Assembly (NCBI GenBank): GCA_904066235.2
Contig: CAJFCV020000006.1
Location: 2,480,001-2,544,000 of the forward strand
DNA: 64,000 bases
Reading direction: 5' to 3'
DNA from: Bursaphelenchus xylophilus
Taxonomy: Eukaryota > Nematoda > Chromadorea > Rhabditida > Aphelenchoididae
In this document: piece by piece, positions 1 through 10,444 of the stretch
Position numbering within the stretch: position 1 is the stretch's first letter
Layout of the letters: each line of letters opens with the position of its first letter
Notes under the pieces: model-generated
Database searches by the model: none
Seen by the model: only the letters and a program-made list of their open reading frames with translations
What the model was told of the DNA's origin: nothing
Made by a program: the position numbers and the translations under genes

Positions 1-483
1 TCCCAGGCCATCATGCACTTTTATCGAAAGGAGAAGGTAAATACAGGTCTAAATCACAAAATATAAACCCAATTTAGAGCTCTTGGAAAACGCTAGGGGA
101 AGATTTTTACCATTTTGGGCACCTCTACATCAAAAACGGTTTAACGCGTTGAATCCTCAAATGCAACGAAGCATTCAACGGAAAACCATTTATTAACCTG
201 TATTCAGGTATGGGACGTCGATTACAATAGGTTTGCGTGGCATCCGCTGGCGATATCTAACTTTTTTTTAAGGGGGGTCAAAACTTTTTCCTCGATTTTT
301 TAAGGTGATTTTTGAAAATTGCCCCTAGATTCTTAAATTCAACTATAAGGTATGTCCTGCTATGTTATTTTTTGTTACTAGCCTGTGAGTATACTACATG
401 CCAAATTTGGTCCGAATTAGTACACTTTGGACCGAGTTAGGAGGGGGGTCAAAACATTGTACGCGGAGTATATGTTACGATAA
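1..483. other. AT-rich stretch, no gene recognised
   Basis: No conserved open frame or RNA gene is visible. This stretch is presumably intron of the carboxylesterase, whose last visible exon ends at a splice donor at 844/843. The missing C-terminal exon or exons must lie here unrecognised or beyond the left edge. Confidence 0.4.
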
Positions 484-746
484 CCCAAGGTAAAGAAAAC
501 TAACGTTAGTAAGAGCTTATGTTAGAAAAAGTGAACATATTGCAAGTCTTCGCCAAGTCTCCGCCGAGCCTTCGCCGAGCGTCCGTCGACCATTCAACGG
601 ATTTGCCAGGCCTCGTAGGCACTTGCTACAAGCTTTTTTTTGGGTGTCCACCTGCCCTACGCCCCGAATCGATTACTTTTTTATTGACCCAGAGTTGTCG
701 ACGACCCGAAAAGCCGGGACGCGAACTTGAACTCGATATTTTCTAA
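484..746 (+). repeat. Dispersed repeat R6, copy 1
   Basis: About 260 bp with strong similarity to 4435-4700. Both contain GGTAAAGAAAAC, AACGTTAGTAA, CAAGTCT and GCCAAGTCTCCGCC, then GAGCGTCCG, CTCGTAGGCACTT (CTTGTAGGCACTT in copy 2) and CCCGAAAAG near the end. The 75-aa open frame across it is not conserved between copies as protein, so I treat it as non-coding repeat DNA. Confidence 0.7.
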
Positions 747-844
747 CCATGCAAAGACCTTAACTTGGACTTAAATCTAGGATTTCAAGTCTCGCCAGAG
801 GCGCCAATCCTTCCTCAAAGCATCAAGCTCTCCCCCAACCTTAC

Positions 845-3804
845 CGCAGCACATTCACCTTGGCCTGGAAGTACGCAATGGCATGCATAATTTCTGGTGA
901 CAATCTCTCGGTGTTGTTCCCATATCTCTTCAAGCACTCGTCCACCACCTCCGCCGATTGATAGCCAAACATTTTCGTGTACGCGTCACAGTAATACTCG
1001 AGGGTTTTGAGTTGAAACACCAGCTCTCTGGCGGTGACGCTGAACACAGCCGGGATTGGCTTCCAATACTGGACCAGGTCGGCGAAACTGCGGCCAGGAA
1101 GGTTGTGTGAGTCGGATTGGACTCCGATCTTCTCCCATCGGGTGAGCTCGGTCTCTCGGGCGGCGTTGTTTATGCGCTCGGCGGGCACACTTCGCAGACA
1201 TTCCAAACGGGCTCGGATGTTTTCGGTTTTTGGACACTAAAATTACAGTCATGCCCTGGAGGTAAAAACATCAAAAAAATTAAAATCTCCACTCGGAAAA
1301 GTTTAACAAGGAAAGTACTTCTATGGGGTGTGGAGTTACAGGTCGAGATATATATCAAAAAATTCGCAAAAATTTTCTGATTCAGAATGTATAAAAATTA
1401 GCTGCCTAATTTTGGTCTGGTGACATGTTTTTGTCCTCAGAAGTTTTCTCGCGACACCATGCAAGTGTCTTTTTGACCTTGTTTTTACTAATAAAAAAAT
1501 TTTGTTTTGTGTTAAAATAAATTCTGAGGCCTTGGCAAGCCTTAAAATATCAAATTGGATTACAACTACACCTTAAAAGTAGTTCCAACGTAAAAAATGG
1601 GTTCTAGTGTGGCAAAAAGAATCGAACCCGTTCCCCTCGGATTTCCAACCTAGCGCTCTAACCACTCGGCCACACCGCTCTCTTCCGAGGGAAGAGACCG
1701 AGCGCGCTTTTGTTGCCGCAGATTTTTTTCCTCGAGAAATACATTTATTGATAAAATTCGTTGATAGACCAAAATTAGGCAGCTAATTTTTATATAGTCT
1801 GAATCAGAAAATTTTTGCGAATTTTTTGATATATATCTCGACCTGTAACTCCACACCCCATAGAAGTACTTTCCTTGTAAAATAAAGTTAGTACAGTCAA
1901 AGTTACTAAAAAATCTCCGTATAACAAATAAATTTTTTTGTTTGTTATATAGAGATTTTGTTGTAAAGAGGTTCATTTGGCTATAAAATAGACTTTTGAG
2001 AGATTTAAAAATGTTCGTTACTGGCTGGTTTCGTAATAAGGAGAATTTTAACTATTTTCAATACAACAAAACCTGTCTAGAACAAACAATTTCTGAGGTG
2101 CCAAGCGCCAATTTTAGGGCGAAATGAATCTCTACACAAAAAAGCTCATCCATAACAAACAATTTTTTCGGTTTTTTGCGATTTGTTATACCAAAATTTG
2201 ACTGTTAATTATTAGGGCTTTCTTGGGAGAAAACTTGATTTTTTGCCATTTTTACCCTTAGGACATGAAATAAAATTTTCCAATTTTTTCGAAATACCTT
2301 CAAAATATCCTCGCTTTTTCGAAAAATAAAAATTTCCCCGCCATTGAGCAGTTTTGAAAACTGACTTTTGGTCCCACCACGAAAACCCGAATGACTTGGC
2401 ATTGCACGTTTTTCACTTTTTTGCTTCTAAACAAACAAAATTTAGTTTTTAAAACTTGTTTTCATATTTCTCATGACCTCGACGTCCTATAAAGCCCTCC
2501 AAATCCTGGCCAAACTCTCAAATTTCTATTTAGAAAACTTACCCCAGCCTGCGTTGCAATCACATCCGATGTGTTGAGATTCAAATGAGGCTCGAGGATG
2601 GGTAATCCGCTGGCAACCCAGGCGCGAGAAAACAAGTCAGTCGACACTGCCGGAGACACGAGGAGCTCCGATACAACAGACGCACCTCCACTGTTGCCGA
2701 AGACGGTCACCTTTTTCGGGTCTCCGCCGAACTTGGAAATCTCGGTTTGCACCCATCGCAAGGCAAATATTATGTCTGGAAAGGACAGTTGAGGTGCAAT
2801 AAAGGCATACTATTATCGATTATTTTACTTTTCTCGAATCGTGACATAAGAAAAAAACTTTTTTTCCAACTAATTTCCATCCTAACCGGCCCTGCACAAA
2901 TCGCGTTGTGCAGAAACAAAGAAAAAGAAAATAAAATACCATTGAGCCCCACATTATATGGAGCATCTTGCAGCTCTTCGCCCAGATCCAAAACCGCAAA
3001 CAGTCCGAGCCGGAAGGCCGGCACAACGAAGACAAGTCGCTCGCTCGCAAACTTGCTCATAATCTCCGTGTCGTTGAACATGGTGGCCGAATCAAAGTGA
3101 AAGCCACCGCCGTGAAGGTAGAATACAACTGGGCAAGGGTTGTTCTGAAAAAATATAGTAAAAAAATCGTGATTTTGTTGTTTGAAATTTACAGGAAAGG
3201 TATCTTTTTTCCTGGCCTCGGTTCCCATTTTTGCACTTGCAAAGATTGCTGAATATCTTAGCCGCCATTGTAACTGGGCAACTAAGATTTTCAGGACTTG
3301 AAATATGGTCTAGACAACGCTTGCTTTTTAAATTTCAACAAATTCTAAAGGCTGCTTTCCGAAAAATCGACGTGCAAAAAAATTGCTTCATTCTGGCTTT
3401 CTAGACCTTTTCCAGCACTCAAAACTCTCACTCTGCATCGCAGATCCGCCCAGATATTGATGTACAGACAGTCCTCGCTGATATAACTTTGCGGCGATGT
3501 TGTCTGCGACGTATTTGACATGCAGGCGGGCGAGTATTCGGTCGTTAAAATCGTCTCATTCCAAGGCTCCGCCGGCTGAGCATTTTGAAATCTCAACGCT
3601 CCAATGGGCTTTGCGGCATAGGGTACCCCCTAAAAATCAAAAAATAACGAATGAATAGTGGTCTACCTTGAACACTTGCACTTGTTGGCCGTTTATTTTC
3701 TCGAGTTTCCCTCGAATTGGCCCTGAGATCAGGTCGACTTTAACTGCATCGCATGAGAATGTAATGAGCAATAGTAGTGGTAGAAATATGGGAAATTTAA
3801 CCAT
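845..3804 (-). CDS. Type-B carboxylesterase, secreted (C-terminus not in window)
   Basis: Alpha/beta-hydrolase of the carboxylesterase type-B family, expected to hydrolyse ester bonds in the secretory or extracellular space. Exons: 3667-3804, 3432-3629, 2940-3144, 2543-2775 and 845-1236. Phases match throughout, giving about 388 residues. Residues 1-19 form a signal peptide (MVKFPIFLPLLLLITFSCDA). The family motif SEDCLYINIW lies near residue 100, the oxyanion-hole HGGG near 123, and the nucleophile elbow GNSGG puts Ser at about residue 209. The family consensus is GESAG, so two elbow positions differ. CLRSVPAERI then matches the usual CLRS segment. The last visible exon ends CTGCG followed by GTAAGG, a donor, so the protein continues; the segment carrying the catalytic Glu and His is not visible. 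Family: high confidence. Small exons missed between those listed: possible. Confidence 0.82.
1306..1878. mobile_element. R4 inverted-repeat element carrying a tRNA-like unit, copy 1
   Basis: 573 bp with long terminal inverted repeats: 1306-1428 pairs almost perfectly with 1765-1878. The ends are ACAAGGAAAGTACTT / AAGTACTTTCCTTGT. It sits in the intron between the last two visible esterase exons. The centre holds a tRNA-Ser-like sequence (1607-1675, minus) preceded by a short hairpin. The same ends and the same internal module occur at 14192-14784. No transposase frame is present, so it is non-autonomous. Confidence 0.75.
1607..1675 (-). pseudogene. tRNA-Ser-like sequence inside R4 copy 1
   Basis: On the minus strand the 5' end GTGTGGC can pair with the 3' end GCCACAC. 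An A-box (TGGCCGAGTGG) and a B-box (GGTTCGATTCT) match Pol III internal promoters of class-II tRNAs. The putative anticodon loop TTGGAAA would give anticodon GGA (Ser), but the anticodon stem and T-stem have mismatches. It is therefore a degenerate tRNA or a tRNA-derived promoter rather than a functional tRNA. It lies directly downstream of an 8-bp hairpin, TCTCTTCC / GGAAGAGA. Confidence 0.6.
1885..2205. repeat. Possible dispersed repeat (GTTATA/ACAACAAAAC type)
   Basis: Contains several inverted fragments: ATAACAAATAAA / TTTGTTATATAGAG, and ACAACAAAACCTGTCTAGAACAA. Related wording occurs at 47884-48000 (ACAACAAAACCCGTCTATAA). Similarity is moderate and the ends are not defined. It lies in the last visible esterase intron. 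Confidence 0.35.
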
Positions 3805-4434
3805 GAAGTTATATCTGAAGAAAACAAGGTTTTGAAACTGAGGGAAAACAATAAAATCAATATTTTCGGGTCAAATCACCTTATTTTAGGGGGCGAAAAC
3901 AAATTATTTATTTCAAAATTTCGTTGAAAAATACCTGAGAATTTTAATGAAGACTATAAAAATAATTCAAAATCAGACTGATATAGCCTTATAGATCAGA
4001 TTATTATCAAAAATAACCAAAATTTTTAAAAAATCTCGAAAAATTTTAATTTTAAATTTTTGAAAAAACTGAAAAAATTTTTGCAAAAATACTGCAAAAA
4101 GCATCCATCCGTCTGTCATAATAGTACTAGGCCTTTCGGAAATCCCCCCCGGACTGCTTTTTGGCGTTTGCACTGTCCGGAAAAGTTAGGGTGCCAGCGA
4201 CGAGCGCTTTTCGAGTCAGCAACAGTTCAATGATGCTACGGATCGCCTCAGTTCGTTGCTGTATGTACGAGGAAGGCTTGGAGAAAGCTTAGTTAGCAGA
4301 AATAATAATACTGACCGGGTCCTAGGAGAGCTTACCACCTATTTCGAGGTATTTGACATGTACACTCAATAATATCTGGATAAAAGTTATGGATCTTCGT
4401 TTTTTGCCGCAAATTTTGGACTTTTATAGATTAG
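3805..4434. other. Upstream region of the esterase, no gene recognised
   Basis: AT-rich sequence immediately 5' of the minus-strand esterase start at 3804, likely holding its promoter. No splice-acceptor-like sequence abuts the ATG. No conserved frame was seen. Confidence 0.4.
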
Positions 4435-4700
4435 ATAACCTCAGGGTAAAGAAAACGAACGTTAGTAATAGCTAAAGTTAGAAAAGTGGGCATATCGGAA
4501 GTCTTTGCCAAGTCTCCGCCAAGCCTTCGCTGAGCGTCCGCCGACCATACAACGGCTCTCAGACCTTGTAGGCACTTCGTACAACCTTTTTTTCCGGTAT
4601 CCACTTGCCTTACGCCATGTATCGATCGATTTTGCGTTGGCCCGAACTGTCGCCAACCCGAAAAGTCGAGACGCGAAAAAAACCTATTGCACAGTGCAAA
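4435..4700 (+). repeat. Dispersed repeat R6, copy 2
   Basis: Second copy of the repeat at 484-746, about 75-80% identical by eye. Its right part, ACCTATTGCACAGTGCA at 4681-4697, is also found inverted at 49036-49056 (TGCACCGTGCAATAGG). An R3-type end (CCCGACAGACTGATATC) follows at 4735. Confidence 0.65.
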
Positions 4701-4750
4701 TGACAAAAATCGACATTGCGCTCACTTTTTTTTCCCCGACAGACTGATAT

Positions 4751-5495
4751 CATCTAAAATGTCAGGACGCATCAGTGCAATAGTCTTTCAATTTCTTCCC
4801 CCCGAATAAACAAAGTCGTAATTTCCGGATCTGTAACTCCGCAAAAGGACAAGTGGACTTATCCAATGCCGAAGCGAACCGGCAAACAAATTGAAGGCTT
4901 CGATAAAGATATAAACTTTTTTCTGCAAAAATATCGGCCAAATTTGGGGAAGAACTTCAAAGAATTTAGAAAAAAATTAAAATTTTTTAAACATTTTTGA
5001 TTCGACGAAAACGCACAGTGCAGATTCGAAAATTTTTGAAGCCAAAAATGGCCATTAATGCCTGAAAATTTATATACCTTGTATACTACATGTAAAATTA
5101 GTCATCTCTAATTGATCTTATCTAATTTTAAAGTCAAAAAAAATTCATCAACTTCGTATTTTAGCCAGAAAATTTTTTTTTGGCTGCACTGTGCAAAATT
5201 TTGCAAAATTTTTTTGGTTGAATTTGAAGCCGGGCTAAAGAAAATTTACTGTTTCTTTTTTATTATTACAGTAAATAATTAATTAAATGTCCTTTCAAAA
5301 AATAAAATTTCAAAAAATAATCGCCTTTCCTTGAAAACTGATCTTTCCTCATAAAATTTGCTGAATAAATGATCTTTCTTCCATCCATTTCGTGGCTCCG
5401 TGTGATCTTATCAATATGCACATGTCCCTTATCAATTATGAATCGTAAAAACATTGCTTTTGAAATTTAAATTAGGTTTTGAAATAAAAAAGGTA
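4751..5495. other. Intergenic DNA, no gene recognised
   Basis: Low-complexity A/T runs. Two isolated GCACAGTGC/GCACTGTGC palindromes occur near 5014 and 5187, resembling the units of the array at 24710-25385. No coding potential was recognised. Confidence 0.4.
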
Positions 5496-5955
5496 ACAGG
5501 AGAAGTACTCCAAGTGCGACGCGTCGCGACGCTCAGATTTTCTTTAAACTTTGCACATACGTCAGACATAGCCGATATATCAATTCCTGAAAGTTTCAGC
5601 TCTCGCTTTGCATGGGCAGCCGAGATATTGAACGATCTTTGCGGCCGAGAGAGCACGCGGAATGTGGAGAGCGGTCAGAGAAAAGACCTTTTTGGCCATA
5701 TCTTTGCGAGTTTCGCGCGGAAAAAATTGATTCTTTGTGGAAACATTACTTTCTATGGTAGAAATAAGCATGAAACTTTTCGTGCCAAAATTCGAAAAAA
5801 AATTTTCACATTTTCACCAACTTTCGATCGAAAAATCTCGGTTGTTTCTGCAAATCGCGAGCTAGGAGTTTCGCATAGGGATTAGAAAAGATTGTTCTAA
5901 ATTTGTGTCAAGTTTCATCAAAATCTGAGTATCACACTGAGAGCACTTCCTTTGT
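5496..5955 (+). mobile_element. R1 element, full-length copy
   Basis: Begins ACAGGAGAAGTACTCCAAGTG and ends CACTTCCTTTGT, about 460 bp. The internal order is that of the family: CGACGCTCAGATTTTCTT, TTTGCACA, TCAATTCCTGAAAG, GAGATATTGAACG, GCGGCCGAGAGAGCACGCG, GGCCATATC, then GCGAGCTAGGA. The first TIR carries a local GCGTCGCGACGC duplication. A long open frame crosses it, but other copies interrupt that frame, so it is not a gene. Confidence 0.75.
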
Positions 5956-6258
5956 AAAAAATAAACGAAAAAATGAACATAAACGACTGCAAAATAGCAA
6001 AAAAAGCAAATTATTGTAGCTTTATGCCTACAGAGCTACTCCATGGAGCTCCATGTCCTTCGCTTTTGCTGTTTTGAGCCCTTTCTGGGAATTTTTATCA
6101 AATTGATTTTCAAAAACTTCGAAAAATCAAGAAAAAATTTAATTGTTTTTTTTCATTTTCAAAAAAAAATTATTGATTTTTTTCATTTTCAAACTGCTCG
6201 AAGCCAGGCCGGCTGTCTTGCCTCCGATTTCCCACTGGCGTCGCGTCGGCCCAGCTCC

Positions 6259-9200
6259 ATGCCGGGCGCCATGTTGCCCACGAAGCAGGCGATGAAGAGC
6301 ATGTCGTTCCGCGAGCGCGCCGACCTGCTGTATCCGCCGACGAAGGACGTGTCCACGGCGTCCGAGGAGTGCAAACCCGCGGAGGAGAAGACGCAGAAGG
6401 AAGTGGGCGAGCCGGCGGCGGAGAAGTCGCTGTGTCCGGATGCCACCAAGGTGGGTTTGGGAGGACTTTAGAGCATTCATAAAGGGGATTTTTTCGCGCA
6501 AAACTAAAAGCACAAGCCAAGTTCAAAGTCGAGTTCGATAGGCTAAAAAAACTAAATTTTTGGCTTGTAGGGTACCCCAATTGCGACCTTCAAATTTTGA
6601 TGAAACTTGTCACAAATTTGGACAATTTTTTTCTAAGACTTATGCGAGAATTCTAGCTCGCGCTTTGCAGAAACAACCGAGGTTTTTACATCGAAATTTG
6701 AAAAAATGCGACGCTTTTTTTGCGAATTTTGACATGAAAAGTCTTATACAGGGTGTTCCTAGAATTATGGAAAAAACTATTCTTTAATAACTTTGTGCTT
6801 GGTGGTCCAATTAGAAAAATTTTTTTTGCATTTTACAGGAAAACCCTTGAGTTTTTAGAATCAAAAATAATTTTTTGCTTTGATCAGCGGAGACTTCGGT
6901 AATCCTCCTTGAATTCGGCGGAGTGTTTTTTTCACAAATGAGGCTGTAAATTGTTGTATGTGTGAAGAAAATAGGTGGGAAAGAATTCAGAAGATACAAT
7001 ATGACATTTATTTCAAATTTTTGTCATTCGGCGGATACATTTTTTAACCTCGGCGGACGATTTTTCTTCGACTTTGGAGAGTCAAAATTGGCTAAAACCA
7101 AAACGTATGGTATTCCTGGTGGCATGGCACCTAAATACGACTTATTACGTCTTCGGCCCACTGGGAGAAGAAAAAAAAGGCAATTCGGCGGAGAAATCGG
7201 CGGGGACAAAAATGAACCAATTTTTACAGCCTCGTTGTGAAAAAGCACTCCGCCGAATTCAAGGCGGATTACGGAAGTCTCCGCCGATAAAACAAAAATT
7301 TTTTTTTTGATTCTAAAAACTCCAAGGTTTTTCTGCAAAATGCAAAAGAAAATTTTCCGATTGGGCCACCGAGCACAAAGTTATTAAAGAATAGTTTTTT
7401 CCATAATTCTTGGAACACCCTGTACTTGTTTCTACTGTAGAGAATAATGATTTCACAAAAAATCAATTTTTTCCCGCTGAAACTGCCAAAGATACGATCA
7501 AAAAGGTCTTCTCTCTGACCGCTCTCCGCATTTCGCGTACTCTCTCGGCCGCAAAGATTGTTGAATATCTCGGCTGCCCATGCAAAGCGAGAGCTAAAAC
7601 TTTCAGGAATTGATATATCGGCTATGTCTGACGTATGCGCAAAATTTAAGGAAAATCTGAGCGTCGCACTTGGGCTACTTCCATTGTGATCTTTACATTA
7701 TTTTTTTGAAGTTTGCCGGAAAAGTTGATATATTTGCAGCTTAAATTGCTCCACAAGCTCTTTTGATGGCACAAGAAAAATCTCGGATCCATTTTCCAAC
7801 TTTATTTTCCATTTTTTACAGTTATATTACTCTACCTTCAGGCCAACAGCTCTCGAATGTCCCGAGTGATGACCGCAAACCAGATGAAGCCGATAAACTT
7901 GCGCGCCTTCATCAAAGACCATCTGATCAGCGGCGCCAAACGAATGGACTACGATCCGGCGGCGGTCTATCAGCTTTTGGGCATGGCGAAACAATCGTTC
8001 CAGGACCAATCGCCGTTGATCGAGCTGAACGCGCCGGTGAACGTTTGTGGCGACATTCACGGACAGTACAGCGACTTGTTGAGGATCTTCAACGTGAGTT
8101 TAGGGGGAGATTTTGTTTAAGGCGGGCAAGAATCGGATTTCCCTGAATTTCAGGGTTTTCGTGCTGGGACCCAAAAAATTTTTGGATGCCTAGTGTAATG
8201 TCACATTTTGGGCTTTCAGAGCTGTGGGATGCCATTTAAAGTGCGCTATTTGTTCTTGGGCGACTACATCGACCGCGGCAAACACTCCATGGAGGTGATT
8301 ATGTTGTTGTTGGCGTGCAAAGTGAAATTCCCGAGGAATATCTACCTTCTACGCGGAAACCATGAGCTCAAGAACATCAACAAGTAAGTTGGAGGGCTCA
8401 TCAATCTCATTCGCAACCTTTTCGACCAGTTCCGCGGTGTTTTTGCGAAAATCAGGTTTTCGTTGTGGGACCAAAATTTTTTGGAAGATTTAGAATTTTT
8501 TGATTTATGTTTGGAAATTTCAGAATCTACGGCTTCTACGACGCCCTAAAGAAGCGGTACAGCGCGGACCCGCACCTCATCGACGACCTTTACTTGTACT
8601 TCAACGAGATCTTCTCCTTCATGCCGTACGCGGCGCTGGTGTCCAAGAAGATCCTGTGCATGCACGGCGGGATCTCGCCACGCCTCAACAGCCTCGACGA
8701 CATCCGCAAGTTGAAGAGAGGGACGATGATTATGCAGAAGAACACCTTGGAACAGGACCTTTTGTGGGCGGACCCGCAGAAGGGCGTCAAGGGCTACACG
8801 CAGAACAAAGTCCGGTCGGTGTCGGTGCTGTTCGGAGAGGATTCGGTCAAGGAGACGCTTCAAAGGCTTGATATCGACTTGATCATCCGAGCGCATCAGG
8901 TGGGTGGAGGTTTCCTTTTTTAAAAAGTCTTTTTTTGACATATTATTGCAATATTACTATACAAGGGAGATGTCCCAAGTGCGACGTTCAGATTTTGTTG
9001 AAATTTTGCACACACTGTAGGCATAGGCCAAGTATCAATTCGAGGAAGTTTTAGCTCAATTTTTACAGAGCCAGCCGAGATATTCAACGGTCTTTGCGGC
9101 CGAGAGAGTACGCGAAACACGGAGGGCGGTCAGAGAATTTTTTTTGCTATTTTCTGCCAATTGTTTACGAAAGAAGTTGGGTTTTTTCGGACAATTTTAG

Positions 9201-9965
9201 ACGCCTACAGTAGGAATAAGGTTGATTTTTGTGGACAAACTGGCAAAAAAAGTGCCAATTCTAGTCTCGATGTACAAGGACAGGCTTGTAACCGAGGGGC
9301 TCACATCAGATTTTCTTCAAATTTTGCACAAAATCAGTCGTAGGCCACGTATCAATTCCTAAAAGTTTTGGCTCGCGCATTGCAAGAGCAGCCGAGATAT
9401 TCAACGGTCTTTGCGGCCGAGAGAGAGAGAGTACGCGGAATGTGGAGAGCGGTCAGAGAGAAGACCTTTTTGGCCATATCTTTGCCAGTTTCGCGCGGAA
9501 AAATTTAATTTTTTGTGGAAACATTGCCCTATACGTCAGAAATAGGCATGAAACTTTTCAAGCCTAAATTCGCAAAAAAGTATCGCATTTTTTTCAAATT
9601 TCGGCCTAAAAATCTCGGTTGTTTCTGCAAAGCGCGAGCTAGGAGTTTCGCATATAATCTTGGAAAAAATTATTCTAAATTTGTGCCAAGTCTCGTCAAA
9701 ATATGAGCGTCGCCTGATGATTATTTTAACACTACTTTTTTCCCCTTTTCAGGTGGTGGAATATGGCTACGCCTTCTTCGCGAACCGCTCCCTAATTACG
9801 GTCTTTTCGGCGGCCCGTTACACCGACGACTTGTGCAACTACGCGGCCGTCGTGCAGGTGAGCAGTAAGCTGGAGCTTAGCTTCACGCAGCTGAAACCCG
9901 CCGAATTCGACGAGAAGAAGCGCGAGAAGATGATTGTGCGGACGATGGACTGTGATGATGAATAG
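6259..9965 (+). CDS. PP1-like serine/threonine protein phosphatase (divergent)
   Basis: Catalytic subunit of the PPP family (two-metal Ser/Thr phosphatase), nuclear or cytosolic. Exons: 6259-6450, 7842-8093, 8220-8383, 8524-8899 and 9753-9965, total 1197 nt, 398 aa plus stop. Metal-site and catalytic motifs are all present: GDIHGQY (about residue 135), GDYIDRG (about 162), LRGNHE (about 192), HGGIS (about 250), WADP, and RAHQVVEYGY across the last junction. PP1 has about 330 residues; this protein has about 75 extra N-terminal residues of Lys/Glu/Ala-rich sequence. The PP1 C-terminal motif SAPNYCGEFDN is changed to [11 protein letters not shown], so it is not a canonical PP1 orthologue but one of the divergent PP1-like paralogues that nematodes carry in numbers. 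The start was chosen at the ATG of [10 protein letters not shown]; an upstream in-frame start cannot be excluded. An AATAAA lies at 10018. Introns 1 and 4 are filled with R1 copies. Confidence 0.88.
6572..7691 (-). mobile_element. R1 element split by a nested insertion (PP1 intron 1)
   Basis: The R1 halves are 6572-6755 and 7424-7691. The left half ends ...GACATGAAAAGTCTTATA and the right half continues TACTTGTTTCTACTGTAG, matching uninterrupted R1 copies such as 62735-62765. The inserted 0.67 kb is the mariner-like foldback described next. The right end carries GAGCGTCGCACTTGGG. Confidence 0.7.
6756..7423. mobile_element. Tc1/mariner-type foldback MITE nested in R1
   Basis: Terminal inverted repeats CAGGGTGTTCC...GAATTATGG extend inward as long arms (about 6756-6950 versus 7210-7423, sharing ACTCCGCCGAATTC-type sequence). 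The element is flanked by TA on both sides, the duplication made by Tc1/mariner-superfamily transposases. No transposase frame is present, so it is non-autonomous. It is younger than the R1 copy that it interrupts. Confidence 0.75.
8962..9716 (+). mobile_element. Two partial R1 elements in PP1 intron 4
   Basis: The first piece, about 8962-9160, starts ACAAGGGAGATGTCCCAAGTG and stops after the GGTCAGAG segment. The second, about 9285-9716, has nearly the whole R1 order, ends GAGCGTCGCCTG, and stops about 30 bp before the polypyrimidine tract of the last PP1 intron. Confidence 0.65.
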
Positions 9966-10017
9966 GGAATCGACCGATCGTCTTTTGACTCGTTTTTGGC
10001 CGGGAAATTTTGACGGA

Positions 10018-10023
10018 AATAAA
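10018..10023 (+). terminator. Poly(A) signal of the PP1-like gene
   Basis: AATAAA 53 nt after the TAG stop at 9963-9965, in the expected position for 3' end formation. Confidence 0.6.
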
Positions 10024-10098
10024 GTCGTACTGACTTGTAATGAAGGTGAATTGTGGGCGTTCCAGCTTTTCGGGTCAACGATAGTCGTACGGGGACTA

Positions 10099-10362
10099 CA
10101 GTGGACCTGATCCAGTGGTAAAAAACGTACCATTTAGCATCCAGGAAGTATCAAAAAATGTGGCAAAATACCTCCCTCTCAAAGTGAAAAAACTCCGATT
10201 TCAAAAGTGCGCCGGCTCTTTTTGTGAGGGAAAGGGCGCGCTTTTCAAAAAGAGACTGAAATCGGAGTATTTTCACTTGGAGAGGGAGGTATTTGGCTGC
10301 ATTTTTGATACTTCTCGGATGCAAAATGGTACGTTTTTTGCCACTGGATCAAGTCTGTCACT
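10099..10362. mobile_element. R2 foldback MITE
   Basis: Ends CAGTGGACCTGATCC / GGATCAAGTCTGTCACTG with TA on each side. The arms pair almost along the full length (ACGTACCATTTAGCATCC against GGATGCAAAATGGTACG). It lies between the PP1-like gene and sav-1. Confidence 0.8.
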
Positions 10363-10444
10363 GTATGAGAGGCGAAGAGCCAAAAAAAGTTGTAGCCGGT
10401 GCCTATACAAGGCCCGATAAAGCCATTGGATGCGATTCACAATA

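Noticed and set aside
1607..1675. Functional tRNA-Ser gene
   Set aside because: Anticodon and T stems are mismatched and it lies inside an inverted-repeat element. Kept only as a tRNA-like unit.
3192..3250. Extra small exon of the esterase (KNGTEARKKDTFP-like)
   Set aside because: Its phase does not fit either neighbour, whereas joining 3432-3629 directly to 2940-3144 keeps the frame.
5454..5885. 143-codon open frame, plus strand
   Set aside because: It is read-through of an R1 element. The frame is broken in the other R1 copies and no domain is present.
6139..6580. Three minus-strand frames of 86-136 codons
   Set aside because: Antisense of PP1-like exon 1, which is GC-rich and leaves the reverse frames open.
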